Shown here: positions 24,371-36,260 of the stretch, piece after piece
Layout: each line of letters opens with the position of its first letter
Numbering within the stretch: position 1 is the first letter of the stretch
Source: Rhizophagus clarus
Lineage: Eukaryota > Glomeromycota > Glomeromycetes > Glomerales > Glomeraceae
Length of the DNA: 64,000 nucleotides
Assembly: GCA_015698045.1 (NCBI GenBank)
Contig: BLAL01000356.1
Location: 868,001 to 932,000 of the forward strand
Direction: 5' to 3'
Position numbers and translations under genes: made by a program
The notes under the pieces: generated by a model
Told to the model about the DNA's origin: nothing
The model's database searches: none
The model's input: only the letters and a program-made list of their open reading frames with translations

Positions 24371-24510
24371 GTTTTTTTTCTGAATTAACATTTAATCAGA
24401 TTAATCAAGTGATCTGGATTGCGATTAATCAGATCATCCAGATGATCTGACATAATCAGATCAAATCGATTAATAACTTTGTAAATAACTGATTAATCGA
24501 TTAATGAAAA
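24371..24510. repeat. Cluster of GATTAATCAG / CAGATCATC inverted words
   Basis: A 130-bp stretch rich in short palindromic words (GATTAATC, GATCATCCAGATGATC). A similar word, TGATTAATCAGACCAC, lies at 26796. It may be one end of an older element, but no matching pair of ends could be defined. Confidence 0.3.
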
Positions 24511-24539
24511 TATTGACCAATTCAGACCTTTAACATAAG

Positions 24540-25075
24540 CATCTTGAAGTGATCTTTTAGATGTTTCCAGCAATATTAATGATCATCTGAATCAAATATT
24601 TAAAATTTGACTCATTAGACCATACCACTTTATTATTCTAATCACTTACTGTTCAATTTTTATATCTTTTCGTAAAATTTAGACATTTTTACATATTTTT
24701 TTGATAATAACAGCTTCTTATACTTTACTCAAACTGCTAAACTATTGCTTTTTAATGCTCTGCATACTGTATTTGTGCTCACCTCAATATTATCATTAAC
24801 CATCAAAAATTTTTAAATTTGAATTGCATTAAAATATTCTTTTGTAATTATACTTCTTACAAAATTACGTTCCTCACATTTATTCAGCTTACATGAATAA
24901 TCTGAACTGGATTTGTTTTGAACTTTACCTGTTTCTTCATATTTCTTTTTTAGTTTTACAATAGTTGTATGATTTTTACAACCAACTTTAATGGCAATTT
25001 TTCTTATTAAATATCTTTTTTCAAGTATCATAATAGCTTGAACTCTCTGTTCAATAGATAACTGTACCTTAAAAG
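24540..25075 (-). pseudogene. Tc1/mariner-like transposase fossil
   Basis: The minus-strand frame starts in LSIEQRVQAIMILEKRYLIR and has helix-turn-helix-like sequence KIAIKVGCKNHTTIVKLKKK, then ITKEYFNAIQI and a stop. The frame resumes with DNIEVSTNTVCRALK, the Tc1 N-terminal pattern. Further left, VVWSNESNF stands where Tc1 enzymes have the second catalytic Asp (usually FSDES), so that residue appears to be Asn. At least four stops are present and the C-terminal third is missing or unrecognisable. No inverted ends were found. Confidence 0.62.
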
Positions 25076-26006
25076 TAAGTAATAAAAAAGTATTTTTTTT
25101 TAAAAGAATATATGTAGAGGAAAAATATTTTTGTAAAATTATTAATATAAAATATAAACCACATTTTTTTTATGCTTTATTTTTACATTTTTTACAAAGT
25201 ATTAAAATGAACATATCATAATTTAAAGAAAAAAACTTATATAATAGTAAATTGTATAGTACAAAAAAGGATAATATTTATAATTTTAAAAATTAACATC
25301 TATATTACTTATTTAGAAAATATTAAATCAATTTAAATTATTTTGATTAATAAACATGTGATTTAGTAATTTGCAAATTTTAGTGCATTTGTTTTGATGT
25401 CTACTGTATATAGTTAAATTAATTATTAATTCTGTGTAATTCTGAAAATTGATTTATTTGTTTGACTTGATCAAAAATTTTTATATAAGAAAAATAAGTA
25501 TTAAACTTATATTATTTCAGTAAAAATAGTATTTTAAATTATTTATAAAAAAATATTTTTTGTCTTTACAATTTAAAAATATTTTTAATTCAAGTTAATA
25601 GAAAATGTTAATTGTTAAGTAAAGTTTTTTTTATTTTAATTTAAAAATGTTAAAGTTATCAGTTATTAAATAAATTTTTTTTTAATTCACTTTAATAAAA
25701 AAATTAAAAAAAATTAAAAAAAGCTTCTTATTAATTTGTTTTAATAAATAAATGTTAAAGTTTTAAATGTTTTTTAAATTAGTTTAATAATAAATTGTTT
25801 AAATAAATATTTTTTTTATTATAATAAATCAAAGAAAAGTTAAATAATAACAAATAGAATTTTTTTAATTTAGTATAATAAAAATGGTAAAATACTTTAC
25901 TTAATATTTTTCTAATATGTTTAAATAAAAAAATATTTAAAAATATTTCTTTAATGTTTTAATAAAATAAATTAAAAAATATTATTTTGATAAAAAAAAT
26001 ACTGTA
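25076..26006. other. AT-rich gap
   Basis: No gene. From about 25560 to 25990 it carries loosely repeated AATTTAGTTTAATAAA-type words. Confidence 0.5.
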
Positions 26007-26611
26007 TAGCACTGCATAAAATACTTTGGGTCTATATCAATTTCAGCAATTTAAAAATTGAATCATACTCATGGGTATTTTATAAGCTGCGGGATATATT
26101 GGGAAGTAGGGTATTTTATCACGAGGGTATTGTATTACTACTATTGTTTGTTACCAAATTAGCCGATTAGCCTGATCTCTGATCTTAAGATTATCTTTTT
26201 TTAACAAGTATAAATGTATAATTCTTATATTACTTTAAATTTACTGATTCTGTATTTCTGAAATTTGTATTTTATCATACTAAAATAACAAAGTTTCTTT
26301 TAAAAAAAATAATAAAAAAAAAAAATTGTTTTTATTGGCAAAACACAATTTATTGGTTATTAGTAATACAGTTTATGAATTATTGGTTTAAATTATGTAA
26401 TACAAAATTAAGTAATACGATTTATCATTTTTTTTTTAATGCAATTAAATAATAAAATTTACTTCAATTATTCTATATCAATTTTTCTTATTTAAAAAAT
26501 TGTATTATACTCATGTCTTTATCAAAAAAAAAAAATATTTTTTATCTAATAAAATACCTGAATATATTACCATAGAGATACGTGAAAAAGGGGATACCTT
26601 ATGCAGTGCTA
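26007..26611. mobile_element. 605-bp inverted-repeat element, TAGCACTGCATAA ends
   Basis: The left end TAGCACTGCATAAAATA and the right end complement TAGCACTGCATAAGGTA are flanked by TA at 26005-26006 and 26612-26613, indicating a Tc1/mariner-type non-autonomous element. No open frame inside. Confidence 0.75.
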
Positions 26612-26613
26612 TA

Positions 26614-27874
26614 TGATATTAAAAAATGTTTATTTATATTTTTTTTAATGCATTTTAATAAAAAAAAATATTGAAAACATTTATTTATATGTAGAATTAT
26701 ATAATAATAATAATATATATATGTTATATTATATAGTGAATATGAGCTATTTTTTATGATGGATTATTATTACTATTAGTCCTGTTGAGTTAATTTGTCA
26801 TAACTGATTAATCAGACCACAATTCAATTAAATTTCAAATCTTAGATTGATATTTATACTGTCCTAATTCCTCCTAAACTGGACTCTTGTTATACATTTT
26901 TTATTTAATTAATTTATATTGAGTTTTTTATTTTTTTATTTAAATTATATATAAATTAAAATAATTAAATAAGATCAAAATAACATTAAAATTTAATATT
27001 TTAATATTTTATTTTAATAATTTAAATTTAATAAATTAAATATATAAATAAAGATATTAAATAGATATAAATTTAAATTTAATGATTGGTCATACTCTTT
27101 TTAAGTTAAAAGTATTGCTTTTAAAATATTATAGTAATCTAATTCTTATCCTATAATGTTTTTGTATAATTTACTACCAAAATGGATAAACTAAGAAATT
27201 AAATTATAAAATAAATATATTAACAAATTTTTTAAAAAAAGAAAATTTCATCATTTATTCAAAGTAAAGTAATAATATTACATAAAACAGTTATAATAAT
27301 TGGTTATTTTCTAATAACTATTACATAATTTTTTCAGTATATGGAATCTTATTTGTCACATACTGTATTATTTATTACAAAGTCAATTTCTTAGTATATT
27401 AATATAATAATTTCTGCCAAAAATTTATCATAGGACTGACTTTTATTAATTTTATCATTTTATTTATTGTACTATTTACTTTATTTTTTATTAATGAATT
27501 GTTTAAGAAAAAGTACTATGATATATATATATATATTTCTTTTTCGCCTCATCACACCCCTCTATTTCATAATTAATAAAAGACGTCTCTTTTGACCTTT
27601 TTTTTTTTAAAAAAAAAAAGTGGAAAAAGAAAAGAAAAGTAATTATTGTATTTATACAACTATACTGTACAGTGTATTGTATGTAAATATCATTTTACAA
27701 TTAAAATTGAAAGATTTTTTACTGCACGTTTTAAAATTAAAATTTGTAAATCAAATTTTATCTTTGATTCTATTTATGGAAAATATTCACATTTAAAAAA
27801 AAAGAGAATTTAAAAGTTGCTTTGTTTCGTTTCGAATGATTCTTCTTTTTCTTTCTATTTACAAAGACAAAAAG
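26614..27874. other. AT-rich intergenic region upstream of the C2H2 gene
   Basis: No gene. A short AT dinucleotide run lies at 27524-27537 and an A/T-run hairpin at 27600-27622. The final 300 bp serve as the 5' flank of the zinc-finger gene. Confidence 0.5.
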
Positions 27875-29105
27875 ATGGGTCGTACTTTTAACAAAAAATC
27901 TAAACTTTATGAATCTTGTTCACCATCAAAATCTGGTACATATTGTATTTTTTCATTAATTATTATAGTTTTAATTAGTTAAAATAAATGCAAATATATT
28001 TTGTTATTTTTTTGAAGATCGAAAAAGATTCAATTTAAAAGGTCCATCATCGAGAAAGAGAGATAAATTTGATCAGGTAAGAACTCATATTACTATAAAG
28101 AGAACACGTGATGTTATTGGTGAAGACGTCGATAATGAAAGTAAAGACAATGTCGATGTCAAGAAAGAAGACAACGATAATGATAGTTCTATTGTTGATG
28201 TTGATGTCAAGAAAGAAAAACCTATCTATATATCAAAACCAATGACGCAACAGAATTTCATTAAAAAGTATGTATACGATGAGATAAAATTGTCCTGTAA
28301 AGTTTCCCTCCAGAAACGTAAAGAAACTCTCCTTATGAGACACAAAAACAACATTTTGAAACAATTTCAAAATCGTTCTCTTCAACAAAATTCTCTTAAA
28401 CGATCACAAAAAAAAGCTGCCTCTCAATATGAAGATGGTATTGAAAGACCATTTGTTTGCGACGAACCAGGTTGTGGAAAGAGATATGTTAAATCACAAA
28501 GTTTAATAATTCATACAAGATCACATACTGGAGAAAAACCTTACGCATGTACAATTAAGAATTGTGGAAAAAGATACAGTCGGTTGGATTCTTTGAAAGA
28601 TCATGTTAAAACTCATCAAGGAAAACCTTACAAATGTAACTTCCCGGGATGTAACAGTAGTTATTATTATTCTTCTCATTATCTGAGACATAAAAAGAGA
28701 CATACTGAAGAGAAGATTAAAACTTATAAAAAAAAAAAGCCAGTAGTAAAATTGATTCACAGGTGTATTGTTCCAAAATGCGAAAAAAGATATGAATTTG
28801 CTAATAGTTTGGCAAGACACATGTATTCTCACGCCAAAGAAAAATTCAAGTGTGATTTTCCAGGTTGTACAAGGCAATACACATATCCTGAAGATATATC
28901 AAGACATAAAAAAACTCACGATGGTTTATTCCCCTACAAATGTGATAAACCCGGATGTAATAAATCATTCAATCGGTCATCTAACTTAGCAGACCACAGA
29001 CAGACTCATTCTATTGAAAGACCTTTTGTTTGCGAAATTGATAACTGCGGAAGGAGATTTAAAAGGGCAAAATATATGAGAGTGCATCAGATTAATTTGC
29101 ATTAA
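27875..29105 (+). CDS. Seven-finger C2H2 zinc-finger protein
   Basis: Two exons, 27875-27935 and 28018-29105, joined across an 82-nt intron (TCT G / AT CGA); 382 residues. The N-terminus is basic, then acidic with DVKKED repeats, then Lys/Gln-rich. The second half has seven TFIIIA-type fingers (C-x4-C-x12-H-x3-5-H), starting with CDEPGCGKRYVKSQSLIIH, with TGEKPY-like linkers in part and a longer linker (KKKKPVVKLIH) between fingers three and four. The fingers predict a nuclear DNA- or RNA-binding role. TFIIIA itself has nine fingers, so I do not assign it. The frame is intact and it ends at TAA 29105. The next gene starts 594 bp downstream on the same strand. Confidence 0.9.
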
Positions 29106-29415
29106 AAATATACTACTACTATAAAAGGTATTAATTTGATGAGTTGTAATTATACTATTATATATTACTATAAGAAGGAAGATGGAGTTTAAATTTTGTA
29201 TCATTTCATCATAATAAAAGACTAATTTTCGCGTTTTACTACTTGGTGTACATAAAGTATAATTTATGTCACATATAACATTATAAATTTAATTAACCAT
29301 AATTGGCATCTCAACACGCTGTCACGCTATAAAAATTTATCTGTCGTGTACAAGTCATCTAGTCATTTTTTTTTAGAGTAGAGTTTTCTTCCCAACCAAA
29401 ACTTTTTATCAACCG

Positions 29416-29451
<36 letters not shown>

Positions 29452-29698
29452 TACCTTGATAAAAAATATACTTCTCTTACTTCTCTTCAAAAAAATTATA
29501 TTCTTATCCAAAGATGAGTTTTTTGTTCGAAATATCAGGTAACGTTTATTTTACATTCTCGTAAATGATAGACGTCTTTAAAAGAGTGAAGCTTATTGTA
29601 TTGCGTTCTTTCTTCCTTTTTTCTTTTTTTTAAAAAAAAAATAAATAAATAAAAAATAAAAAGATAATAAAGTCACTGCTGAATTATTTGATTGTAAT
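29106..29698. promoter_or_regulatory. Intergenic region with TA dinucleotide run and small upstream ATG
   Basis: Contains an AT-dinucleotide run at about 29419-29448. An ATG at 29513 (MSFLFEIS) is followed directly by a GTAACG donor-like site, which could be a small first exon or an upstream reading frame of the downstream gene. Several T/A runs precede the ATG at 29699. Confidence 0.4.
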
Positions 29699-32347
29699 AT
29701 GTCTTCTATGGCACCTTTTGGAACGTTAAACTTCGATAACGATAATTATTCAACTTATGAAAGTGATTGTGACTCTACAAATTATTATGTAAGTAAAAAT
29801 AAATCGATCTTTCGTCTTTCTCTCGGTTTATTTATCAATCATATACATTTGTTTTTTTGAAGGCTGACAAAGAATATAGTGGTGATGAATTGGATGATAG
29901 CGAGAGAGACGATGTTAGTAACGTTGATATTAAAGAAGAAGTTATTGATACAAGAAGCAACGATATAGGAAGCTATGAATATCTCTCAGAAAGCGGTAGT
30001 GATGACGACCATCCTGAATTATATACTCGAAAAAGTTTTCCCAACAATAATTTTGTTACGATAAACAATAACAACAATATTAATAACAATAATGTCACCC
30101 ACGATGAATCTTTCATAATGAAAATGGAAAAATCTTCACCTTTTGGCTCCGAGCAACAAGATTCAAATTTTGTTAAGCACTATATTGAAATAATTCAAGC
30201 GCAGAATTCTAGTAGTAAGAGTGTGAACTCGAGTGACGAAACGATCAGCACTAAGATGGAGAGATATGAAAATGGTGATTCAAGTGGTGATGAAACAGTT
30301 TATGTCAAGATGGAGTCACGTGAACATAACGGTTTAGAAGATGATAATACACTTCATAAAGTTAAAATTGGGTCATGTGATCATTCTAACTGCAAGAAAA
30401 GAGATGTACATGAAAATGACCAGCCCGTTGAAATCAAAATTGAGTCATTTGAAGATTTTAACAGTCTGGAAAAATTTTTACGTTATGATGACACCGTTAG
30501 TGCTAAAATGAAGTCAAATGAACTTTTTAGTGAAAGTAATGTTAAAATTGAACAAACTGAGAAACATCTATCTTCTGATAGTTTGGAAGAATTTTTACTT
30601 TATGATGAAACTATTAGAGCTAAAATGGAACCATGTGGAAGATCATTTTACGACGAGGAACAGAATTTAGGTGATAATAATCAAACTGCTCACATTAAAA
30701 TGGGGCCATACGAACCTTTTTACGAAGTTGAAAGAAATTTAAGTGATTATAATCAAACTGTTCACGTTAAGACAGAACCATACAACCCTTTTTACGGAGA
30801 CGAAAGAAACTTAAGTGATAATAATCAAAGCGTTCACGTTAAAGCAGAATCATACGAGCCTTTTTACGGAGGAGAAAGAAATTTAAGTGATAATAATCAA
30901 ACTGTTCACATTTCATACGAAGAGCAAAGAAACAATAATCAAACTGTTCACGTTAAAACGGAGCCATACGAACCTTTTTGCGAAGATGAAAGAAACTTAA
31001 GCGATAATAATCAAACTATTCACACTCCATACGAATCTTTTTACGAAGGAGAAAAAAACTTAAGTTATAATCATCAAACTGCTCACATTCCATACGAACC
31101 TTTTTACGGAGGGGAAAGGAATTTATGTGATAATCAAACTGTTCACGTTAAAACGGAACCATACGAACCATACGAACCTTTTTACGGAGGGGAAAGAAAC
31201 TTAGGTGATAATCAAACTGTTCGCATTAAAATGGAACCATACGAACCTTTTAACGGAGAGGAAAGAGGTTTAACCGATAAATATCAACCTAGAGGGCCAG
31301 CTATACAGCATCAAGAAAGTTTAGAAGAGTTATTGGATTATTATCGACCACCTAGAGAGCTAGTTATGCAGTATGAATCTCGAGACAGTTTAGAAGAATT
31401 TTTACGTTATGATGAAACTATTAGAGCTGAAATGGAACCATATGGATCTTTTCACAATAATGAACAAGCTTTAAGCATTAAAGTGGAGCCATGTGAACTT
31501 TTCAACGACAAAGAAAGAAAATTTGGTCAAACCTCTAGCACAGAAACTGAGTCACGTGAATTTTTCAGCAATGAGGAAGAAAGTTTAAGCGATGAAAGTT
31601 ATGAATCTTCTAATGGTAATGATATAATTGTGTCAAGATCAACAGTAAAAGTTCCAACAGGTATTTATAAGAACTAAATTTATTATGTTGTTAATTATTC
31701 GTATCATTACGTATTATTTTAATCATACGTTAACAAATATTTTAGCTGATACTGCGGCATTTTACTTACAAATAATGGAAGGTCTGAAGAAGAGTGATGG
31801 ATACTATAAGACTTTTAAGACTTTTAAAGGAAATACGAGAGATAATGCGACTGTTAATATTAAGTCAAATGAACCATTTAGAAATGAGAAATTATGCATT
31901 AGTGATAACATTTTATCTTATGGTGAAAATTGTGATAAATACGCAGGTTCTGCATATGAGCAAGTGAATGAATACAATTTATCTAATAGCGATAATGCGC
32001 ATTCAAGTTTTGAAGGCAACAATAATATTGCCAATAAGATTATGGACAATTCTGAAATAAATCACTTTTGGAACCAAGTACCTTCGGTTTCACGACAATC
32101 ACCAAAAAGGAAATTTGATGATATTTATCAAGAACAATGTAGTGAGGGTTTATTATCTACAACTAAGCCAAATGTAACTACAACTTCATCAAACGGAACA
32201 ACAGGAGAAAATTCACAAAAAAGATGTCGGTTATCATATCGCATGAATGAGAGACATAAATGCTACTGCGGAAAATTATTCAGAAATTCTGCAAGTTTCA
32301 ATAGACACCAAAAATTGATCCATTATAAATATAAATATTGCCAGTAA
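29699..32347 (+). CDS. Acidic repeat protein with dense SUMO-acceptor-like motifs and a C-terminal zinc finger
   Basis: Three exons (29699-29788, 29863-31660, 31746-32347) with introns of 74 and 85 nt give an intact 829-residue frame. Residues about 30-600 are acidic and Asn-rich. Between about 240 and 480 a unit of 20-25 residues, built on YEPFYGGERNLSDNNQ and TVHVKTEP, repeats roughly eight times. Across the protein some 15-20 motifs of the form hydrophobic or Ala/Thr-Lys-x-Glu occur (IKEE, VKME, VKIE, VKTE, IKME, IKVE), the SUMO consensus. The C-terminus has a basic stretch (SPKRKF) and one finger, CYCGKLFRNSASFNRHQKLIH (unusual C-x-C spacing, then H-x4-H). I do not recognise the family; a SUMO-regulated nuclear protein is an inference. 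The repeats likely grow by slippage. Confidence 0.82.
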
Positions 32348-33062
32348 CTATAAATTAGAATTTTTTTTTATTTTAAGTAAGCTGTATATTATTTATTAAA
32401 TTTTCTTTATATAAGTAAGTTTTTTATTTTTTAAAACAAACTAAAAAAAAAATAATTATTATTTTACTGTGTATTAAATTTCGGCATTGCCTTTTATTTA
32501 CAACGTGTGAATTCTTGTGAATTATTATATTTTAAGAAACAAAGTGCAAATTCGACTATGGTACATTAAAATGCTGCATATAAAATTATACACAAAATAA
32601 TGCAGTTTCAAAAGCTTTAAAGCAAAAAAATCTCGAACGTAGATAAATTTACTTATCGGCAATTTCAAATCATGTGACTTATAAATTCAAATTATGATTG
32701 GCTCACATGCGTATTACATAATGGCTCTCTGTTACCAAATCTACCAAACCAGTGAAACCTATAAAAAAGGAAAGATTTTCATAAAAGACTTTTTTGGGAT
32801 CCTGTTTATAGTCACTTGTAACATATTCGATATCTTGCATTTTATTATTTATTTCATATTTATTATTAGTAAAAGAGTTAAAAAGCTTTAAGAAGTTTAA
32901 TTTGGCATTTATTATATTTAAATATAGGCTAGTACAAAAAGATTATTACCTTAAATATACATCAATAAAAAAAATTTTTATTTATATAAAAAATTTTTTT
33001 TTTATTTAAATATTATCTGTAAGCATTGAAAAAGATTAATATAAATATTAAGAAGTTATCTA
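32348..33062. other. AT-rich gap
   Basis: No supportable gene. A 65-codon frame at 32694-32891 has no protein-like features beyond a hydrophobic end. It probably contains the 3' end of the preceding gene. Confidence 0.5.
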
Positions 33063-33532
33063 GGTGCCACCCGGGGTGGTATCGGTTTTTTTTTGCCACC
33101 CCATCACGTGATCTAAAAAATAAAATTCGATTGGCTAATTTTTAATAATTAATTTTCGACTTTCACAAAAATTTTCGCAAAAATAATTTTTAATTTTTAA
33201 TTTTCTTAAAATGAATACACTATAAATACAACATCAAACCAAATTTAAAAGTCATATTTATAACTGACATGATTTAAAAAAAACTTTAGTGACATTTTTA
33301 TCTTAAAAGTATGTATTATATCCGATATTTTTTAGTTAAATATTCGTTGTTCTTACAAATGCAAACAATTATTTATTTTAACGAGACTAGTAGTAAATAA
33401 CACAAATAGGTAATCTAAAAACAAATTTATATAATGATAAAAGTAAAGAACAAAAAATAGAAAGTATGTAGAGTTACGATTTTGTTTCTGATATTGGTTA
33501 AGTGGGATCAAAGGTTACATTACTAATAGTAA

Positions 33533-34150
33533 TGAGCGAAAATAAAAGTAAAATAAAAAAGAAATAAAAGGAAATAAAAGGAGTGAAAAGAAATCAAAGG
33601 AAATAAAGGAAAACAAAAGAATGAAGAGAGGGATAACGAGAAATGAAAAAAAAGAAGAGGGAGATGATAAAGAACGAAAAAAGAAAAGAAGTGAAAAAAC
33701 CAATGAGAGACGAAAGAGAGATGTTAAGGGATGAAAGAGGTGTGAGAGAAATGATGAGGGATGAAAAGATGATGAAATAAAGCATAAAGAGACGAAAGAT
33801 AATGAAAGAAATGACAAGGAACAAAAAGATGACGAAAGAAGTGTGAAAGAAACGATGAAGAATAAAAGGATGATGAAAAAAGTGCAAATGAAACGATGAA
33901 AGATGATGAAAAAATGTAAAGACACGAAAAAATGGTAAAAGAAATGATAAGGGACGAAAGAAACGTGAAAGAAATGATGAGAGATGAAATATGATGAAAG
34001 AAATATGAAAGACGAAAAGATGACAAAAAAAATGATGATATGAAAAAGAAATAGAAAAAATGATGAGAGACGAAAAGAAGATAAAGAAAATAATAAAGAA
34101 TAAAAGGAAATCACAAAGAAATGAAATCCAAAACCCAACCAAAAAGAAAA
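33533..34150. repeat. Purine-rich tract with GATGAAAGAAATGA-type repeats
   Basis: The plus strand is almost free of C and T runs and has irregular units of 15-30 bp built on GAAAGAAATGATGAGAGACG. The open minus-strand frames (Phe/Ser/Leu-rich, in all three phases) are composition artefacts. The right edge (ATCCAAAACCCAACCAAAAA) resembles 18340-18370 next to the other purine minisatellite. Confidence 0.8.
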
Positions 34151-34219
34151 AGAAAAAGATAGTTAGTTAAAGAAAATAAATTTCTAAAAACTTAAAGCAT
34201 CCAAAATACTTGAGCTTAC

Positions 34220-34470
34220 CATACTAGGTCCTGATGCCGAAATCTAAAGCCGTTCAAAGTTGAAAAGAACCGCCTGTAGAAAGAAGGGAGACAGTTAACG
34301 TTGATTAAAGAAGGAAACATAATGTTAAAAAAATTGTCTTACTGGAAGCCTTAAAGTCAAGAAAAGAAGCACCTACAAAAAAAAAAAGAAAGTCAATTAA
34401 TGCTGAATAATAAAAACACAAAAACAACGTTAGAAACTTACTAGAAGTAAAGCGTTTGTATTAAAGTTGT
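34220..34470 (-). repeat. Tandem mini-exon/intron array inside the GGTGCC element
   Basis: Two well-bounded exon-like pieces, 34343-34372 (30 nt) and 34220-34273 (54 nt), plus a partial one near 34442, each end in a GTAAG donor. Acceptors are TTTTTGTAG and TTTCTACAG. The intron between the two complete pieces has GTTAACTG as a branch-point candidate. The pieces share CTTCTTTTC...CTTTGA/AAGGCTT words. Confidence 0.5.
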
Positions 34471-35341
34471 AAAAAAAAATCGCGTAAAATATAATTAAAA
34501 AACAAACATTAAGAAATGATCGTCACTAAAACATGTGACAAGGGGTGGTATATACCACCTGGGGTGGCACCAATAATTTTTCAAATATTAAATTAAAACA
34601 TCTGATTAAATGCCAAATTTTTTATTAATTAATTGAGAGTTTTTTATTAAATTAAAATATCTATTTTTAAATTCTCTTTTATAAAATTTAATAACCTAAA
34701 ATCCTGAACACATAATTTTACTTCAATGAATTAAAGCTTATAATAGGATCCAGAAATATATATAGAGGTGAAGTCTATTAATATACAGTAGGTGATCAAA
34801 AGTATACAGACACTTTATTTTACCAAATTATGTAAGCAATTATGTATTAATATGATATAAATAATTTATAATCTAATATTTGTAATCATAATAAACAAAT
34901 TTTTACACTTTATACTTTTCAAAATTTTTTAGAAATATGAAACTATCTATAGCATAAATTATTTTAATTTTATTATGTGGTTCATAAAATTTGAAAATAA
35001 TGTAACTTAATTAATATTGTTTTAATAAATATGATTTTACTATTATTCAAATCATCTTAATGAGATGAATTTAATGAATTAAACAATGTAAAAATCCGAT
35101 CATTAAATCAAAAAATATTATAGGATAATTCTAAATAATTAAAATATAATTGTATGCCAAATATTGATTTTACAATTGTTATTTTATTACCATTTAAATA
35201 GTCTTAATAAGATGGATCTAATAAATCTAAAGTTATAAAAATCCAATCACTAGATATTAAATATTTTTAATAAATTTTAAATTTATATGAATTTCATGAA
35301 TTCTATAAACTCATGTAAACTTTTACTTGTTAACTTTATAT

Positions 35342-35763
35342 TAAAGCTCTGAATTTCTGATTCAGTTCTGTTTTTGGTTCCAATTTGGCCTTTTAATATA
35401 AAATTTTACCAAAGTGTTTTTTGGCCTAAAATTTTTACTGAAAAATGTTTACAGGTCATACTTTTAACTGAAAATATTTTCAGTTAAAAAATATTACCAA
35501 AAAAATGTTTTTAATTTAAAAATTAGTTTCAGTTTTATTTTCAGATTAAAAAATGAAACTGAAACCATTTTTTCAAAAAACACTTCAAACTGAAAATGTT
35601 TTTGGATGAAGTTTTTTAACTAAAAAAATATTTTTCAGTTAAAAGATAATTCTGAAAATATTTTTCAATAAAAATCTTATTCTGAAAAGTATCCAGTAAG
35701 AAACTAAGTTCAGAACTGGAAATGAAATTGAAAATAGAACCAAACTAGGAATTCAGAGCTTTA
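35342..35763. mobile_element. hAT-type MITE, 422 bp, with 8-bp target duplication
   Basis: Inverted ends TAAAGCTCTGAATT fit the hAT terminal consensus (T/C-A-A/G-N-G). The 8-bp sequence CTTTATAT is duplicated exactly at 35334-35341 and 35764-35771. The interior consists of CAGTT/AACTG and AAAATATTTT words and is non-coding. Confidence 0.9.
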
Positions 35764-36049
35764 CTTTATATTAAACTAATAAACTTATGCAAAATTTTAT
35801 TATTTACATTATATTTGCATATTATATTAAATTTCTTGATAAAAATACTTGAAAAGTATATTAAAAAAAAATGTGTAAAAATATATTTTTCCAGTATATT
35901 TTAAATGGCAATTAATTATACATTTCATAGAATTAAGACACTTGTAAAAAATAAAAATAAAATTTATCAATAAATTTTTATTTAAATCAATAAATAAAGA
36001 CATAATAAATATATTTAACTTAATTTTTTATTTTAATTATATTATTATA

Positions 36050-36206
36050 TAGGGTCTTTGCAATAGAAAGGTACAAAACTCAAAAAAAAATAAAAATTTA
36101 ATTAATATTAAATTTACACTTATTTTAGTATAAAAAATATAATTAGCATATAAAGTAAATTTAAAATTTTTTTTGAGTTTTGTACCTTTCTATTGTAAAG
36201 ACCCCA
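36050..36206 (-). mobile_element. MITE family 1, copy 3 (inverted)
   Basis: 157 bp flanked by TA, with the unequal centre reversed relative to the other three copies. It carries a few changes in its ends (TAGGGTC). It lies near the right end of the Tc1-like element. Confidence 0.9.
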
Positions 36207-36260
36207 TATATGTAATTTTTTTATTCTGAAAAGTATTTATATACTTTTGATTGCCTATTA

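Larger units (their letters stand above)
33063..34571. mobile_element. 1.5-kb element with GGTGCCACCC inverted ends
   Basis: The left end GGTGCCACCCGGGGTGGTAT and the right end complement GGTGCCACCCCAGGTGGTAT differ at two of 20 positions. Both are followed by a second GGTGG/CCACC word. No target duplication is evident, so the superfamily is open. The interior holds a purine-rich tract (33533-34150) and a minus-strand mini-exon array (34220-34470), but no gene. Confidence 0.7.
34796..36260. mobile_element. Tc1-like non-autonomous element, 1.47 kb
   Basis: The left end CAGTAGGTGATCAAAAGTAT matches typical Tc1-family termini, and the right end, complemented, begins TAATAGGCAATCAAAAGTAT. TA stands outside both (34794-34795, 36261-36262). 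It holds no transposase; the interior is AT-rich and carries a hAT MITE (35342-35763) and MITE family 1 copy 3 (36050-36206). Confidence 0.75.

Noticed and set aside
27875-29105. TFIIIA identity for the C2H2 gene
   Set aside because: It has seven fingers instead of nine, and no further TFIIIA-specific feature can be seen.
32694-32891. 65-codon plus-strand frame with hydrophobic end
   Set aside because: No homology or splice context, and composition like the surrounding AT-rich DNA.
33515-34142. Phe/Ser-rich minus-strand frames resembling membrane proteins
   Set aside because: Same composition artefact in a purine-rich tract; adjacent phases are also open.
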